Source: Streptomyces xanthophaeus (GTDB lineage: Bacteria > Actinomycetota > Actinomycetes > Streptomycetales > Streptomycetaceae). From it: a stretch of 64,000 bases of DNA. The stretch lies in NCBI RefSeq assembly GCF_030440515.1, contig NZ_CP076543.1, forward strand, positions 7,727,001 through 7,791,000. Reading direction: 5' to 3'. Every line of letters begins with the position of its first letter. Within the stretch, counting starts at the first letter, position 1. The translations under genes and the position numbers were made by a program. Below are positions 51,117-63,510 of this stretch, one piece after another. The notes beneath the pieces were generated by a model that was given only the letters and a program-made list of their open reading frames with translations, did no database searches and had not been told where the DNA came from.

Positions 51117-51752
51117 TCAGATGCGCTGCGCGGTCAGTCTCTCTCCGGACGACCCGAGGACCAGCACGTTCCTGGCGGTACCGTCCCGGCCGTGATCGCC
51201 GTCCCACGACTCGACGAAACTTCGGGCAAGCGATTCAGCTTCGGCGGTTCCGGAGCCTGCCGGGTAGTCCGTGCTCAATTCGACGTCGTAGTCGTGTTCG
51301 GTCAGTCGGGCCACGACCAGCGCGCGGGCGTGGTCGGCCTGCCGCGCTTGGCCTTTGGTGCGAGCCCAGGCGCGGAACCGCTCCAGCATCTCCGTATCCG
51401 CGGTCCGCTCGATCACGGGGCCGGCGGGCAATCGCTCAGGGGCGTTGGCGACGCCGTCGAGGCAGCCTCGCACCCAGGAGCCACGATCCATCTCGGCGTC
51501 GCTGCCTGCCTGCAGGGCCCGGCGGGTACAGCCGCCCCATACGGTCTCGCGCACGGCCGCGCCCTTCCCCGAGGAGTCGTAGACGGCCTTGCCCGCGGTG
51601 TGTCCGGCACGGTAGGCGACCACGTACGCCGGTACGGCAGACGGGCGGGAATCGGGGGCGGGTCCGTCGGAGGGCGCACTGCTGCCGCAACCGACCAGGC
51701 CGACCGACGCGGCGACAGCCATACCGAGTAAACGTCCTGAGCGCTGCTTCAA
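51117..51752 (-). CDS. Secreted lipoprotein of unknown function
   Basis: 211 residues from TTG 51752, chosen because AGGGGGGAA lies immediately upstream and the next residues form a lipoprotein signal peptide (MAVAASVGLVGCGSS, lipobox LVGC with Cys at about 23). After a Ser/Pro linker the mature part has two Cys (in WGGCTRRAL and VRGCLDG) and a helical fold. Nothing similar was recognised. It converges with the GNAT gene, 21 bp apart. Confidence 0.75.
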   Translation of the reverse strand: MKQRSGRLLGMAVAASVGLVGCGSSAPSDGPAPDSRPSAVPAYVVAYRAGHTAGKAVYDSSGKGAAVRETVWGGCTRRALQAGSDAEMDRGSWVRGCLDGVANAPERLPAGPVIERTADTEMLERFRAWARTKGQARQADHARALVVARLTEHDYDVELSTDYPAGSGTAEAESLARSFVESWDGDHGRDGTARNVLVLGSSGERLTAQRI

Positions 51753-51993
51753 TGTTCCCCCCTGGGTGCGGACCGTCACCCACTGAGACGCCGGCCCGGG
51801 CCCATCGGTCGCACCGGTGCACAGGGTTTCGCCCACCCGGCGAACCGGCGACCCCCCTCGCCACACGCTTGCGCCTCCAACTGTGCTGCTGAACAAGGCC
51901 GTTACTGAAACGATCACGCTTGCGTCGCGCACAAGTGTTCTGGAACCCTCCGCTTGACTCCCCTGTCGCCCGAGCAACGGAGGCAACCCCCGC

Positions 51994-53595
51994 ATGCCCT
52001 CAAGTCGAATACGCCGCACCTGGATCGCGGCCGCCACCGCCGCCGTCGCGGCGCTCGCGTTCACCGGTCTCGCGGCACCGGCGCAGGCGCAGGACCCCGC
52101 GCCGGATGCGCCCGGGACCTGGATCCAGGAGCCCCGCACGGCCGAGGGAGCCCCCTCGCCGCTCGGCGCCGCAGGCTGGACCGCTCCCGGCGGCGCGGCC
52201 TCACCCGGAGACTTCACGCTGCAGCCCGGCGAGATGAACGGCGAAACCACCCGGCGGGTCACCCGCCTGGCCTCGGTGCTGCCCAGCTCGGGCGGCGTGC
52301 AGAAGCTGCTGGCCGGGGCGAACCGCACGATCGAGCCGTGGTGTTCCCGTGACCCGTTCGGCACGGCCCCCGACCCCGACATCAAGTACTGCCTGCACAA
52401 GGACGACTCCATCTCGCAGGAGTGGGTCCCGCAGGGCATCACCGGCGTCTCCGACGCCAAGGCCGACGAGCGGTGGGGCGAGGCCGCGAACATCCAGCTG
52501 TTCGCCTCCTACGACGGCTGGGACCCGGGCCGGGAGAACGACCCGCTCCCGACGGCCGGCGACTGCACCGAGGCGGAGCTGGAGGCCGACGACGCCTGCA
52601 ACCAGAAGGGCGTCCGGATCACCTTCGTGCAGAGCCGGACCAACCCCGCCACCGGCAGTCCCGAGATCAAGTATCGGCACGTCCTGCTGGGCTGGACCTA
52701 TGTGAACTCCGCCGACCACGTCTCCTTCGACGGGCTGCACGCGGCCGAGTACCCGATCCAGAAGGGCGTCCACGCCGGCGGGATCGTCTGGTACGGCAAC
52801 TACCTCTACGTCGCGGACACCCGCAACGGCCTGCGCGTCTTCGACATGCGCCACATCCTGGACCTGGACCCGGACGGCGACCCCAGCACGCACGACGAGA
52901 TCGGGACCGACACCGACGGGGTCAGGACCACCTCGAACGTCGAGGTCAAGACGAAGGTCGGGCGGCACGACAACGTCTGGTACAGCTTCGGCTACCGCTA
53001 CGTCATGCCGCAGGTGGCCGCGTGGAAGTTCAAGGCGGCGCAGGGCAACCCCAAGGGCTCCTACGCCTGTGTCGCCACCGGCGCCCCGAAGAGCTCCTAC
53101 ATCTCCCTGGACCGCAGCACCACCCCGGACCGCCTGATCATGGGCGAGTACTGCCGTCCGGAGAGCGGCCACCCCTCCACCGGCCGCATCGCCTCCTACC
53201 CGGTCGCGGCCCTGGAAGGCCGCTCGGCCGACGTCCCCGCGCAGGGCTGGGCCAACTACCTGCCGCTGGCCGGCGGCGGCGCCCAGGGTGCGGCGGCGTA
53301 CGACGGCACGCTGTACGTGAACGAGTCCAAGGGCACGGACGAGCCGGGCAACCTGTGGCGCTACAAGTGGGCCGACGACGGCCGACTGGTCCAGGACGGC
53401 CAGGCCGTCAAGACCGCCCGGGGAGCCGAGGACCTCTACGTCGAGCGCGGCACGGGGCGCCTCTGGTCCCTCTCGGAGCACCGCCCGGGGTCGGCGCAGG
53501 ACTGCACGGCGACCAAGGCCCCGGCGGACCCGGACGGAACGGACTACTGCCAGCGTGTGCTCTACGCCCACAAGCTGAGCGCGCTCGGCGGCTGA
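51994..53595 (+). CDS. Large secreted protein, propeller-like, unknown
   Basis: 533 residues with a Sec signal peptide (WIAAATAAVAALAFTGLAAP then AQA, about 10-32). The mature protein has several Cys pairs (CSRDP, CLHKDD, CTEAE, CNQKG) and many repeated Trp/Tyr strands (GIVWYGNYLYVADTRNGLRVFDM and GTLYVNESKGTDEPGNLWRY, shown in part), which suggests a beta-propeller. No catalytic motif is clear. The start ATG 51994 has no strong ribosome site. A large hairpin terminator follows at once. Confidence 0.8.
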   Translation: MPSSRIRRTWIAAATAAVAALAFTGLAAPAQAQDPAPDAPGTWIQEPRTAEGAPSPLGAAGWTAPGGAASPGDFTLQPGEMNGETTRRVTRLASVLPSSGGVQKLLAGANRTIEPWCSRDPFGTAPDPDIKYCLHKDDSISQEWVPQGITGVSDAKADERWGEAANIQLFASYDGWDPGRENDPLPTAGDCTEAELEADDACNQKGVRITFVQSRTNPATGSPEIKYRHVLLGWTYVNSADHVSFDGLHAAEYPIQKGVHAGGIVWYGNYLYVADTRNGLRVFDMRHILDLDPDGDPSTHDEIGTDTDGVRTTSNVEVKTKVGRHDNVWYSFGYRYVMPQVAAWKFKAAQGNPKGSYACVATGAPKSSYISLDRSTTPDRLIMGEYCRPESGHPSTGRIASYPVAALEGRSADVPAQGWANYLPLAGGGAQGAAAYDGTLYVNESKGTDEPGNLWRYKWADDGRLVQDGQAVKTARGAEDLYVERGTGRLWSLSEHRPGSAQDCTATKAPADPDGTDYCQRVLYAHKLSALGG

Positions 53596-53603
53596 CGGTT
53601 GTC

Positions 53604-53654
53604 TCTTCCGGATCCTGCCGGCCGGGCTCGCCCGGCACGGCGGGATCCGGAAGA
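53604..53654. terminator. Strong 12-bp-stem terminator hairpin
   Basis: tcttccggatcc (53604-53615) and its complement (53643-53654) form the base stem; inside, further pairs and a second GC stem (gccggg/cccggc) extend it. It lies after the secreted-protein stop and before the end of the convergent xdhC gene. Confidence 0.85.
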
Positions 53655-53660
53655 AGCGCC

Positions 53661-54627
53661 CTAACGGATGCCGGAGCGTACGCGGACCTCGCGGCCCGCG
53701 GGGGTCCTTGGGGTCGCGCGGACCGCTGGGACCTCTCGGACCGCGGGGACCTCCCGGACCTCGACCTCCCGGACCTCAGGGACCACGGGTACCTCGGCCA
53801 CCGGGTCCGGTACCGCCGTGGGGCGGTCCTGCTCGAAGGTCCGGAGCAGGTCCGCCGCGACGCTCACCGCGATCGTGGCAGGTTCCTTGCCGGTGATCTC
53901 GGTCATTCCGATCGGAGTCTTGATCCGGTCGATGGTGGCGGCGTCGTGGCCGCCCTCGGTGGCCAGGCGCTTGCGGAACCGCACCCACTTGGCGGCCGAG
54001 CCGATCAGTCCGATCGAGCCGAGACCGGCCGTCCGCAAGGCGGCGTCGCACAGCGCGGCGTCCTCGGCGTGATCGTGGGTCATGATCAGGACGTGGGCGC
54101 CGGGCGGCAGCTCCGAGAGCACCTCCTCCGGAAGCAGCGGTGTGTGGTGCACGTGGATCTGTGCCACCGCATCCGCGAGCACACCGAGCCGTTCGTCGGT
54201 GAGCATGTCGGAGCGGGTGTCGATCAGGTGCAGATCCAGGTTGTGGCGGGCCAGGATGCGGGCCAGCTCCAGTCCGACGTGCCCGACGCCGAAGACGGCC
54301 ACCGCCTGGACCACCGGCAGCGGTTCGAGGAGCAGGCTCACGGCGCCGCCGCAGCACTGCACACCGTGGGGACCGATGACCTTGTCGTTGAGGGCGAACT
54401 CCATCAGTTCCGGCTCCGGATCGGGCTCGACATTCAGCTGGCGGGCCCGGTCGATGGCGACGGCCTCGATGTTGCCGCCGCCGATCGACCCCCAGGTCTC
54501 GGTCTGTCCCACGACGAGTTTGGCACCGGCCCCACGGGGCGCGTGGCCGCGCACGGTCGCGACGGTCACGAGCACGCCGGGCTCCCGGCGTGCTCGCAAC
54601 CGCGTGACCGCGGCGATCCAGGTCATG

Positions 54628-54635
<8 letters not shown>
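53661..54635 (-). CDS. xdhC: Xanthine dehydrogenase accessory protein XdhC
   Basis: 324 residues. XdhC inserts the sulfurated molybdenum cofactor into the dehydrogenase. The N-terminal domain has the motif GSIGGGNIEAVAI, then GVQCCGGAVSLLLEPL with the adjacent cysteines; the C-terminal domain is a Rossmann fold (AVFGVGHVGLELARIL). The last about 40 residues are a repetitive Val/Arg/Glu/Pro tail (REVPAVREVPAVRAT), unlike typical XdhC. Start ATG 54635 overlaps the xdhB end by 8 bp. ATG 54626 is the alternative. Confidence 0.9.
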
Positions 54636-58508
<3,873 letters not shown>

Positions 58509-59006
58509 GGCACATCCTCATTTCCGCGCATGGTCGAGCTGATTATGCTAGTAGCCATTTCAGGGGCTTTCTATTTCGCTGGCGCAGCCCGGGGAGAATC
58601 CGGGGCGCGACTCGGCACGCGACGACGTGCCGCAGGCGGTGTGAGAAATCGAAAGATGCCGGGGCCGCAGAAGGGCACACCGGAGAAGAGGGCTGTTCAG
58701 CAGCCGTGTGCTACGAGACCCGGAGTCCAGGCGATCTGATGCGCGGGGCGGTGCAGTTCGGAGATGATCGACATCCGACTTCGCCTCCTCCATCAGTTCA
58801 CGGGCCGGTCGGCTCGAAGTTACGTTGCCGCAGGTCCATCGGTCAAGCCACCGTGCGGAGACCATGTGGTCCACCGAAAGCCGGAGCGAGGGCGGGCGGC
58901 GGCGCGGACGGTCTCGACGCACCGGAGCCGCTCACCGCCGTACGGCGATGAGCGGCACCTTCTCCGCCGGAGGGCCCCGGCGAGGCAGCGGGACGGGGGA
59001 CAGGGG
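58509..59006. other. 498-bp intergenic region upstream of xdhA
   Basis: An AT-richer stretch around 58530-58580 (with tgattatgctag) is a candidate xdh promoter area; on the gene strand CATAAT at about 58546-58541 could be a -10. No gene has support. The remaining sequence shows no repeat of note. Confidence 0.4.
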
Positions 59007-60257
59007 TCAGGGGGTCTGGAGCTTGTCCAGGATCCACTCGCCGAGTTCCACGGTGATGACCGTGTGCCCCTGGTTCTCGGTCGCGCACATGAAGTGGTCG
59101 AGCTCGCTGGAGGCGGTGTCGATCTTGCTGTAGAGCGCGTCGCGGTCGTCGATCTCACCGGCCGCCACGGCGCTGACGCTCGGAACGAACGTGGTCGCGT
59201 TGTAGGTGAGTTCCGCCGGCTCGCCTTCGAGGAGTCCGGCCAGCATGGCGGCGGTGCCGAAGTTCGCGGGGCGGCCCGGCAGGTTCAGTGCCTCGGGGAA
59301 CAGCCCGCCGGGAGCGCCGTCGACGTCGGGCAGACCGCTGGTGGTGATCCGGATCTCGGGGTCTCCGGTCTTGTTCAGGAGGGCGACGACCTGCTCTCCC
59401 GTGTCCTGCGTGTCGAGGCGGGTGCCCGTCAGCTCCGCACCGGTGGTGCGCATCGCCGTCACGCCGGCAGGGATGTTGTTCCCGGCACCGGTGCCCGTGC
59501 CGTTGGCGACCCCGAGCCGCCGTACGCCGGGGGGCCAGCTGCCCACCCGCTCCAGCTCTGCGAGGAAGTCGGTACGGGCCCGGTCCTGGCCGGCCTCCGC
59601 GGTGACGGTCTCGATGTGCCAGCGCAGCAACTGCCGGGCGGCCGCGCTGTTGACCATCCGCGAGAAGCTGCTGAGGAGTTCGCCGAATCCGGGGAGGCTG
59701 CCCCAGTTGTCCTTCACGAAGTGGGCGAAGGCCTGTACCGAGATCGGCAGCCAGGCTCCGTTGTGCGGGGTGTCGTAGGAGAGGTAGGTCGCGGTCTCGT
59801 GCTCGTGACCGTCGTGGTGCATCTTTGCGAGGGCATAGCGGGTGACCAGCCCGCCCATGCTGAATCCGCCGACCGTCAGCTTGGCGGTCCCTTCGCGGTC
59901 GGCGATCGCCTTTTCGATGCACTGGATCGCCACGCCGGCGTTGTCGGTGATGGACGCGGACCGCTCGTCGAAGCCCAGGAGCACCAGGTCGAAGCCGGCC
60001 TCCTTCAACTTGGAGATGAAGGGGTACTCGCCGTTCTCCAGGCCGTTCCACAGGGCGTCGGGATCGCTCTTCCCGGCCGAGAAGCCATCGGCGAGGATCA
60101 CCGGCCTCATGACATGGGTCTGGCCCGGATTGCTGTAGAACACCCAGGCGGTTCCCCCTGTGAGGGGCCAGACGGTGTCCCACGCGGATGCCCTGGGGTG
60201 GTGGGGCTGGGCGCCCGGGATGGTGTTGTCCCAGATGCTCACAACAGGCATGGACAT
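59007..60257 (-). CDS. Alpha/beta-hydrolase-fold lipase/esterase
   Basis: 416 residues without a signal peptide. The nucleophile elbow is GGFSMGGLVTRYAL with Ser133; VILADGFSAGKSDPD near the N-terminus resembles the oxyanion strand of lipase/phospholipase-like hydrolases, and a YDTPHNGAWLPISVQAF segment follows, as in LCAT/PGAP1-like esterases (TPHxG motif). Later Asp/His (in AELTGTRLDTQDTGEQ and HTVITVELG) may complete the triad. Start ATG 60257 has GAGGAGCAGG upstream. Substrate unknown. Confidence 0.82.
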   Translation of the reverse strand: MSMPVVSIWDNTIPGAQPHHPRASAWDTVWPLTGGTAWVFYSNPGQTHVMRPVILADGFSAGKSDPDALWNGLENGEYPFISKLKEAGFDLVLLGFDERSASITDNAGVAIQCIEKAIADREGTAKLTVGGFSMGGLVTRYALAKMHHDGHEHETATYLSYDTPHNGAWLPISVQAFAHFVKDNWGSLPGFGELLSSFSRMVNSAAARQLLRWHIETVTAEAGQDRARTDFLAELERVGSWPPGVRRLGVANGTGTGAGNNIPAGVTAMRTTGAELTGTRLDTQDTGEQVVALLNKTGDPEIRITTSGLPDVDGAPGGLFPEALNLPGRPANFGTAAMLAGLLEGEPAELTYNATTFVPSVSAVAAGEIDDRDALYSKIDTASSELDHFMCATENQGHTVITVELGEWILDKLQTP

Positions 60258-61171
60258 GTAGTCCTGCTCCTCTGTCTCGTGGTGCGGTCGAGCCGCGTCA
60301 CCGGTCGGCCCGCGACTGACGGCACAGACCTGGAACCGGCGGTACGACCCTGCGTCCGGTGTGCGGTACCCGCCCGCCCCCGGTACGGGGGACACGGCGG
60401 GGGCCGTCCCCGGGCACGACGTGAAACGGGCATGGGGACGGCCTACAAATGACAAAAGCCCCATGCCTTCGTCATGTGCGGAACCGGAACCATGATCCCG
60501 AAGCCGGCACCCCAAAACCACCGAATCCCGACCATGTCACTCGTACGTGGAACACGGCTTCCTCGCAGGTCACAGGCGTGGAAGGGAAGAAACGATGATG
60601 CTGGCCCGACACGTTTCCCAAGGGATGCGGACGGCCCGCCGGTCGGGCCTTGGCGGGCGTCCGCCCGCGAGACCGAGAAGGCTCCCGCTCCCCATGCAGG
60701 GGATGCCGTGCGCCGACCACTGGTCCGGCCACGGCTGCGCCTGGGGGAGTCGGAATCGCCGACCGCTCCGGCCCTGCTCCGAGCGGTGCGGGCGAAGGCT
60801 ACGCGGGGGTGCATCACCAGGGCGGTGGAGGCAGGCCCGCACGGCGCGAGCCCTGAGTTCAGCGGCGCCCGGGAATGGTTAAGGGCAGATCAACTGAACC
60901 TTAAAGGTGCCTGTGTTCTCCTCGCCCCGCGTCGGTCGAGACCGTCGGCACGCGTGCCGCACACCTGTCGACCTCCCCGGGCCTTGGGGCCGTGACCTGC
61001 TCCTTCGCATGTCGTCCCGTGAGTCACGAGCCCCGTGGCGGATCGCCTCGCAGCGCCTCAAACCTCCTCGCGGCCTGTTTCGTAAAAAGGCAACAGGTCT
61101 GAACTCGCCCGGGAAGTCGGCCGTATGCAGGACGTCAGGGGGGCAACGTCCATCGGATCGAGGAGTGTCAA
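60258..61171. other. 914-bp intergenic region
   Basis: No gene is supportable; open frames are Arg/Pro-rich shadows. An inverted repeat ttaagg-14 bp-ccttaa (60879-60904) and another, cctgtt-12 bp-aacagg (61074-61097), lie in the half nearer the triple-repeat gene and could belong to its promoter. Confidence 0.5.
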
Positions 61172-62215
61172 GTGTCCAGGAAACGGACCATGAGTCTCAA
61201 GAAGAAGCTCGTTCTCTCTGCTGTCGCGGGAGCGATGGTGATCGGCGGGGTCGCCGCCACCGTGGCGATCGGCAATGCCGCTGTCCCCGACGTCGAATGC
61301 CAGGGGTCGACGGTGACGTTGTCGGGTGAGGGTGGTGCGCCTGCGGCGTCGAGTGGGACGTTCCCGGTGGGGACGAAGCTGAAGGTGACGAATCTGGACA
61401 ATGGTCAGTCGACGACGGTGGCGGTGAACGGTCCGTCGGGCAGTTGTGTGCTGTTGAACAATGCGGCGTTCGAGAAGGTTCGGGAGCCGGGCAAGAACCT
61501 GATCCGGCGGGCGCGTATCGAACGGGTGGGCGGTGGCGGTGACGCGGCGGCTCCCGCGGCTCCTTCTGCTCCTGCGGCGGGTGCGTCCGGTGGGGCGGGT
61601 GCGCAGGTGCCGGCGGCGACCGGTGAGGTGGTGTGCCCGGGGTCGACGGTGACGTTGTCGGGTGAGGGTGGTGCGCCTGCGGCGTCGAGCGGGACGTTCC
61701 CGGTGGGGACGAAGCTGAAGGTGACGAATCTGGACAACGGCCAGTCGACGACGGTGGCGGTGAACGGTCCGTCGGGCAGTTGTGTGCTGTTGAACAATGC
61801 GGCGTTCGAGAAGGTTCGGGAGCCGGGCAAGAACCTGATCCGGCGGGCGCGTATCGAACGCGTGGGTGGTGGCGGTGACGCAGCGGCTCCCGCCGCTCCT
61901 GCGGCTCCTTCCGCTCCTGCGGCGGGTGCGTCCGGTGGGGCGGGTGCGCAGGTGCCGGCGGCGACCGGTGAGGTGGTGTGCCAGGGGTCGACGGTGACGT
62001 TGTCGGGCGAGGGTGGTGCGCCTGCGGCGTCGAGCGGGACGTTCCCGGTGGGGACGAAGCTGAAGGTCACCAACCTGGACAACGGCCAGTCGACGACCGT
62101 CACGGTGAACGGCCCGTCGGGCAGCTGTGTCCTGCTGAACAACGCCGCGTTCGAGACGGTGCGGGAACCGGGCAAGAACCTGATCCGGCGGGCACGTATC
62201 GAACGCGTGGGCTGA
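61172..62215 (+). CDS. Secreted protein of three near-identical double-psi-beta-barrel-like repeats
   Basis: 347 residues from GTG 61172 (GAGGAG upstream). A signal peptide (about 1-37) is followed by three domains: 43-120, 155-232 and 270-347, joined by Ala/Pro/Gly linkers of 34 and 37 residues. Each has Cys at the same positions (C43/C92, C155/C204, C270/C319), probably a disulfide. The core FPVGTKLKVTNLDNGQSTTV is the signature of the RlpA-like double-psi-beta-barrel, but the following NGPSGSCVLLNN replaces the acidic segment (ND...IDLS) used for catalysis, so binding rather than cleavage is likely. The repeats are almost identical in DNA. Terminator 7 bp after the stop. Confidence 0.85.
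   Translation: MSRKRTMSLKKKLVLSAVAGAMVIGGVAATVAIGNAAVPDVECQGSTVTLSGEGGAPAASSGTFPVGTKLKVTNLDNGQSTTVAVNGPSGSCVLLNNAAFEKVREPGKNLIRRARIERVGGGGDAAAPAAPSAPAAGASGGAGAQVPAATGEVVCPGSTVTLSGEGGAPAASSGTFPVGTKLKVTNLDNGQSTTVAVNGPSGSCVLLNNAAFEKVREPGKNLIRRARIERVGGGGDAAAPAAPAAPSAPAAGASGGAGAQVPAATGEVVCQGSTVTLSGEGGAPAASSGTFPVGTKLKVTNLDNGQSTTVTVNGPSGSCVLLNNAAFETVREPGKNLIRRARIERVG
61303..62212 (+). repeat. Three long tandem repeats (336/345-bp period) within the secreted-protein gene
   Basis: The units begin with ggggtcgacggtgacgttg at 61303, 61639 and 61984. Copies 1 and 2 differ by few bases; the second linker is longer by 9 nt (three residues). Copy 3 diverges by synonymous GC-richer codons in its later half. 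Confidence 0.9.
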
Positions 62216-62221
62216 GCGACC

Positions 62222-62239
62222 GGAGCCCGTTCGGGCTCC
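62222..62239. terminator. Short hairpin after the triple-repeat gene
   Basis: ggagcccg and its complement cgggctcc separated by tt, starting 7 bp after the stop codon. Confidence 0.7.
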
Positions 62240-62325
62240 CGAGGCCACGGCGGGGGGCGGTGCATGCCGTCCCCGCCGTAGCACGGGCGGCCGACTCCAC
62301 CGAGCCCGAGGCGGGGTTCGGCCGA

Positions 62326-62386
62326 GTGGACAGGGGCGGACAGCACTGAACCGTGATCGCCCCCGCCGGGCCTGGATAGTGGACAC
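62326..62386 (+). promoter_or_regulatory. Promoter remnant of the decayed efflux gene, 10-bp-phased repeats
   Basis: GTGGACAG (62326), GCGGACAG (62336, 10 bp later) and GTGGACAC (62379) are spaced as at 28952-29005. The third phased copy is lost (cactgaac). The distance of the last repeat to the ATG (31 bp) is the same in both copies. Confidence 0.7.
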
Positions 62387-62409
62387 CGTCCGCATCGAGT
62401 CTGTGCGCC

Positions 62410-63312
62410 ATGAACCTTGGACGCACGAAGGACGGGGCAGACGCCCCGCCCCGCCAGGGAGCCGCACTCGCGGCCCTGGCCGCAGCGCAGTTCACCGTCG
62501 TGCCGGCCACCTCGATCGTGAACGTGGCGCTGCCGCAGATCCGCTCCGGAGTGGGCCTGTCGGACGGCGGCACCACCTGGGTGGTCAACGCCTACGCCCT
62601 GGCGTCGGCGCCGCAGCCATCGCCCCCCGCCGCGCTCGCCCTCACATGAACCTGTTCCCTCCAGGCCCCGGCCGGGGCCGGGCCCTGGGCGTCTGGGGCG
62701 CCGTCACCGGCGCCGGGGGAGCGGGTGGCGTGCTGCTGGGAGGCGTGCTCACCCAGGCGTGGGGACGGCCCTGGGTCTTCCACGCCGTCGCGCTCGGGAC
62801 GACACCGGTCCTGCTCGCCGCGGCGACGCTCGTGCCCCGGGCCGCCGACCACGGATCCGGGCGGTTCGATCTGCTGGGTACCGCGACCGTCACCCTCGCC
62901 CTGACCTGCCTGGTGTGGGGGCTGACCACAGCACCCCCGCGCCGGCTGGACCGACGCCGGGGTGCGGGGCTCCCTCCGGGGGCCGTCGTCCTGCTCGCGC
63001 TCTTCGCCCGGGTCGAACGCCGCCGACCGGACGCCCTGATCCCGCCCAGGCTGTTCGTGACCGGCCGGGTCGCCGCGGGCAATGTGCTGATGGCGCTGCT
63101 GGGTTCCGTATGGATCGCCCTGCCCGCCGGCCACCGGGGCGGGCCAACTCCCGCCGGCCGTGGCGAACATGCTCGGAGCGGTCGCGGCACCCCGTATCGC
63201 GGGCCGCATCGGTGCCACGGCGCCCCTCACCGCGGGCCTGCTCGCCGTGGACGGCGTACCCCGGCAGGACGCGGGACCGGCCGGCGGACTGGCCCGCGCA
63301 CCCGCCCCCTGA
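62410..63312 (+). pseudogene. Decayed copy of the 27.4-28.9 kb MFS efflux gene
   Basis: The start (MNLGRTKDG..., then LAALAAAQFTV and ATSIVNVALPQIRSGVGLSDGG) is nearly the intact gene's N-terminus. Similarity then jumps to GVGAAAIAP-type and FPPGPGRGRALGVWGAV segments, with a loss of about 50 residues, then TQAWGRPWVFHAVALG through FDLLGTATVTLALTCLVWGLTT to RRRPDALIPPRLFVTGRVAAGN, LMALLGSVWIALP, and finally a third fragment (PRIAGRIGATAP, DGVPRQDAG) after more deletions. Several frame changes occur. It is inverted relative to the intact copy and no longer encodes a transporter. Confidence 0.85.
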
Positions 63313-63510
63313 TCCGGCACCCGACGGCCCGGCCCGCGGGAGCGCCGGACGGAGGTCCCGCGCCGACGGCCGCTCGCTCAGCGGCCGGTCGCTCGCCGGT
63401 CCGCCGAACCTCTCCTTCCACGCCGCCCGTCGCCGTGCAGCGCTTCCCACCCGCAGGTCCGCCCAGTCCGCCCACCCGTCGGCCCACCGCCCCAGATGGA
63501 GGTCTCCACC

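Noticed and set aside
60443..60995. Open frames in the 914-bp gap
   Set aside because: Arg/Pro-rich on both strands, no ribosome site or recognisable domain.
61303..62212. Possible CRISPR-like array
   Set aside because: Repeats are 336-345 bp, protein-coding and in frame, without spacers.
61172..62215. RlpA-type lytic transglycosylase activity
   Set aside because: The core resembles the barrel but the acidic catalytic region is replaced by NGPSGSC and VLLNN.
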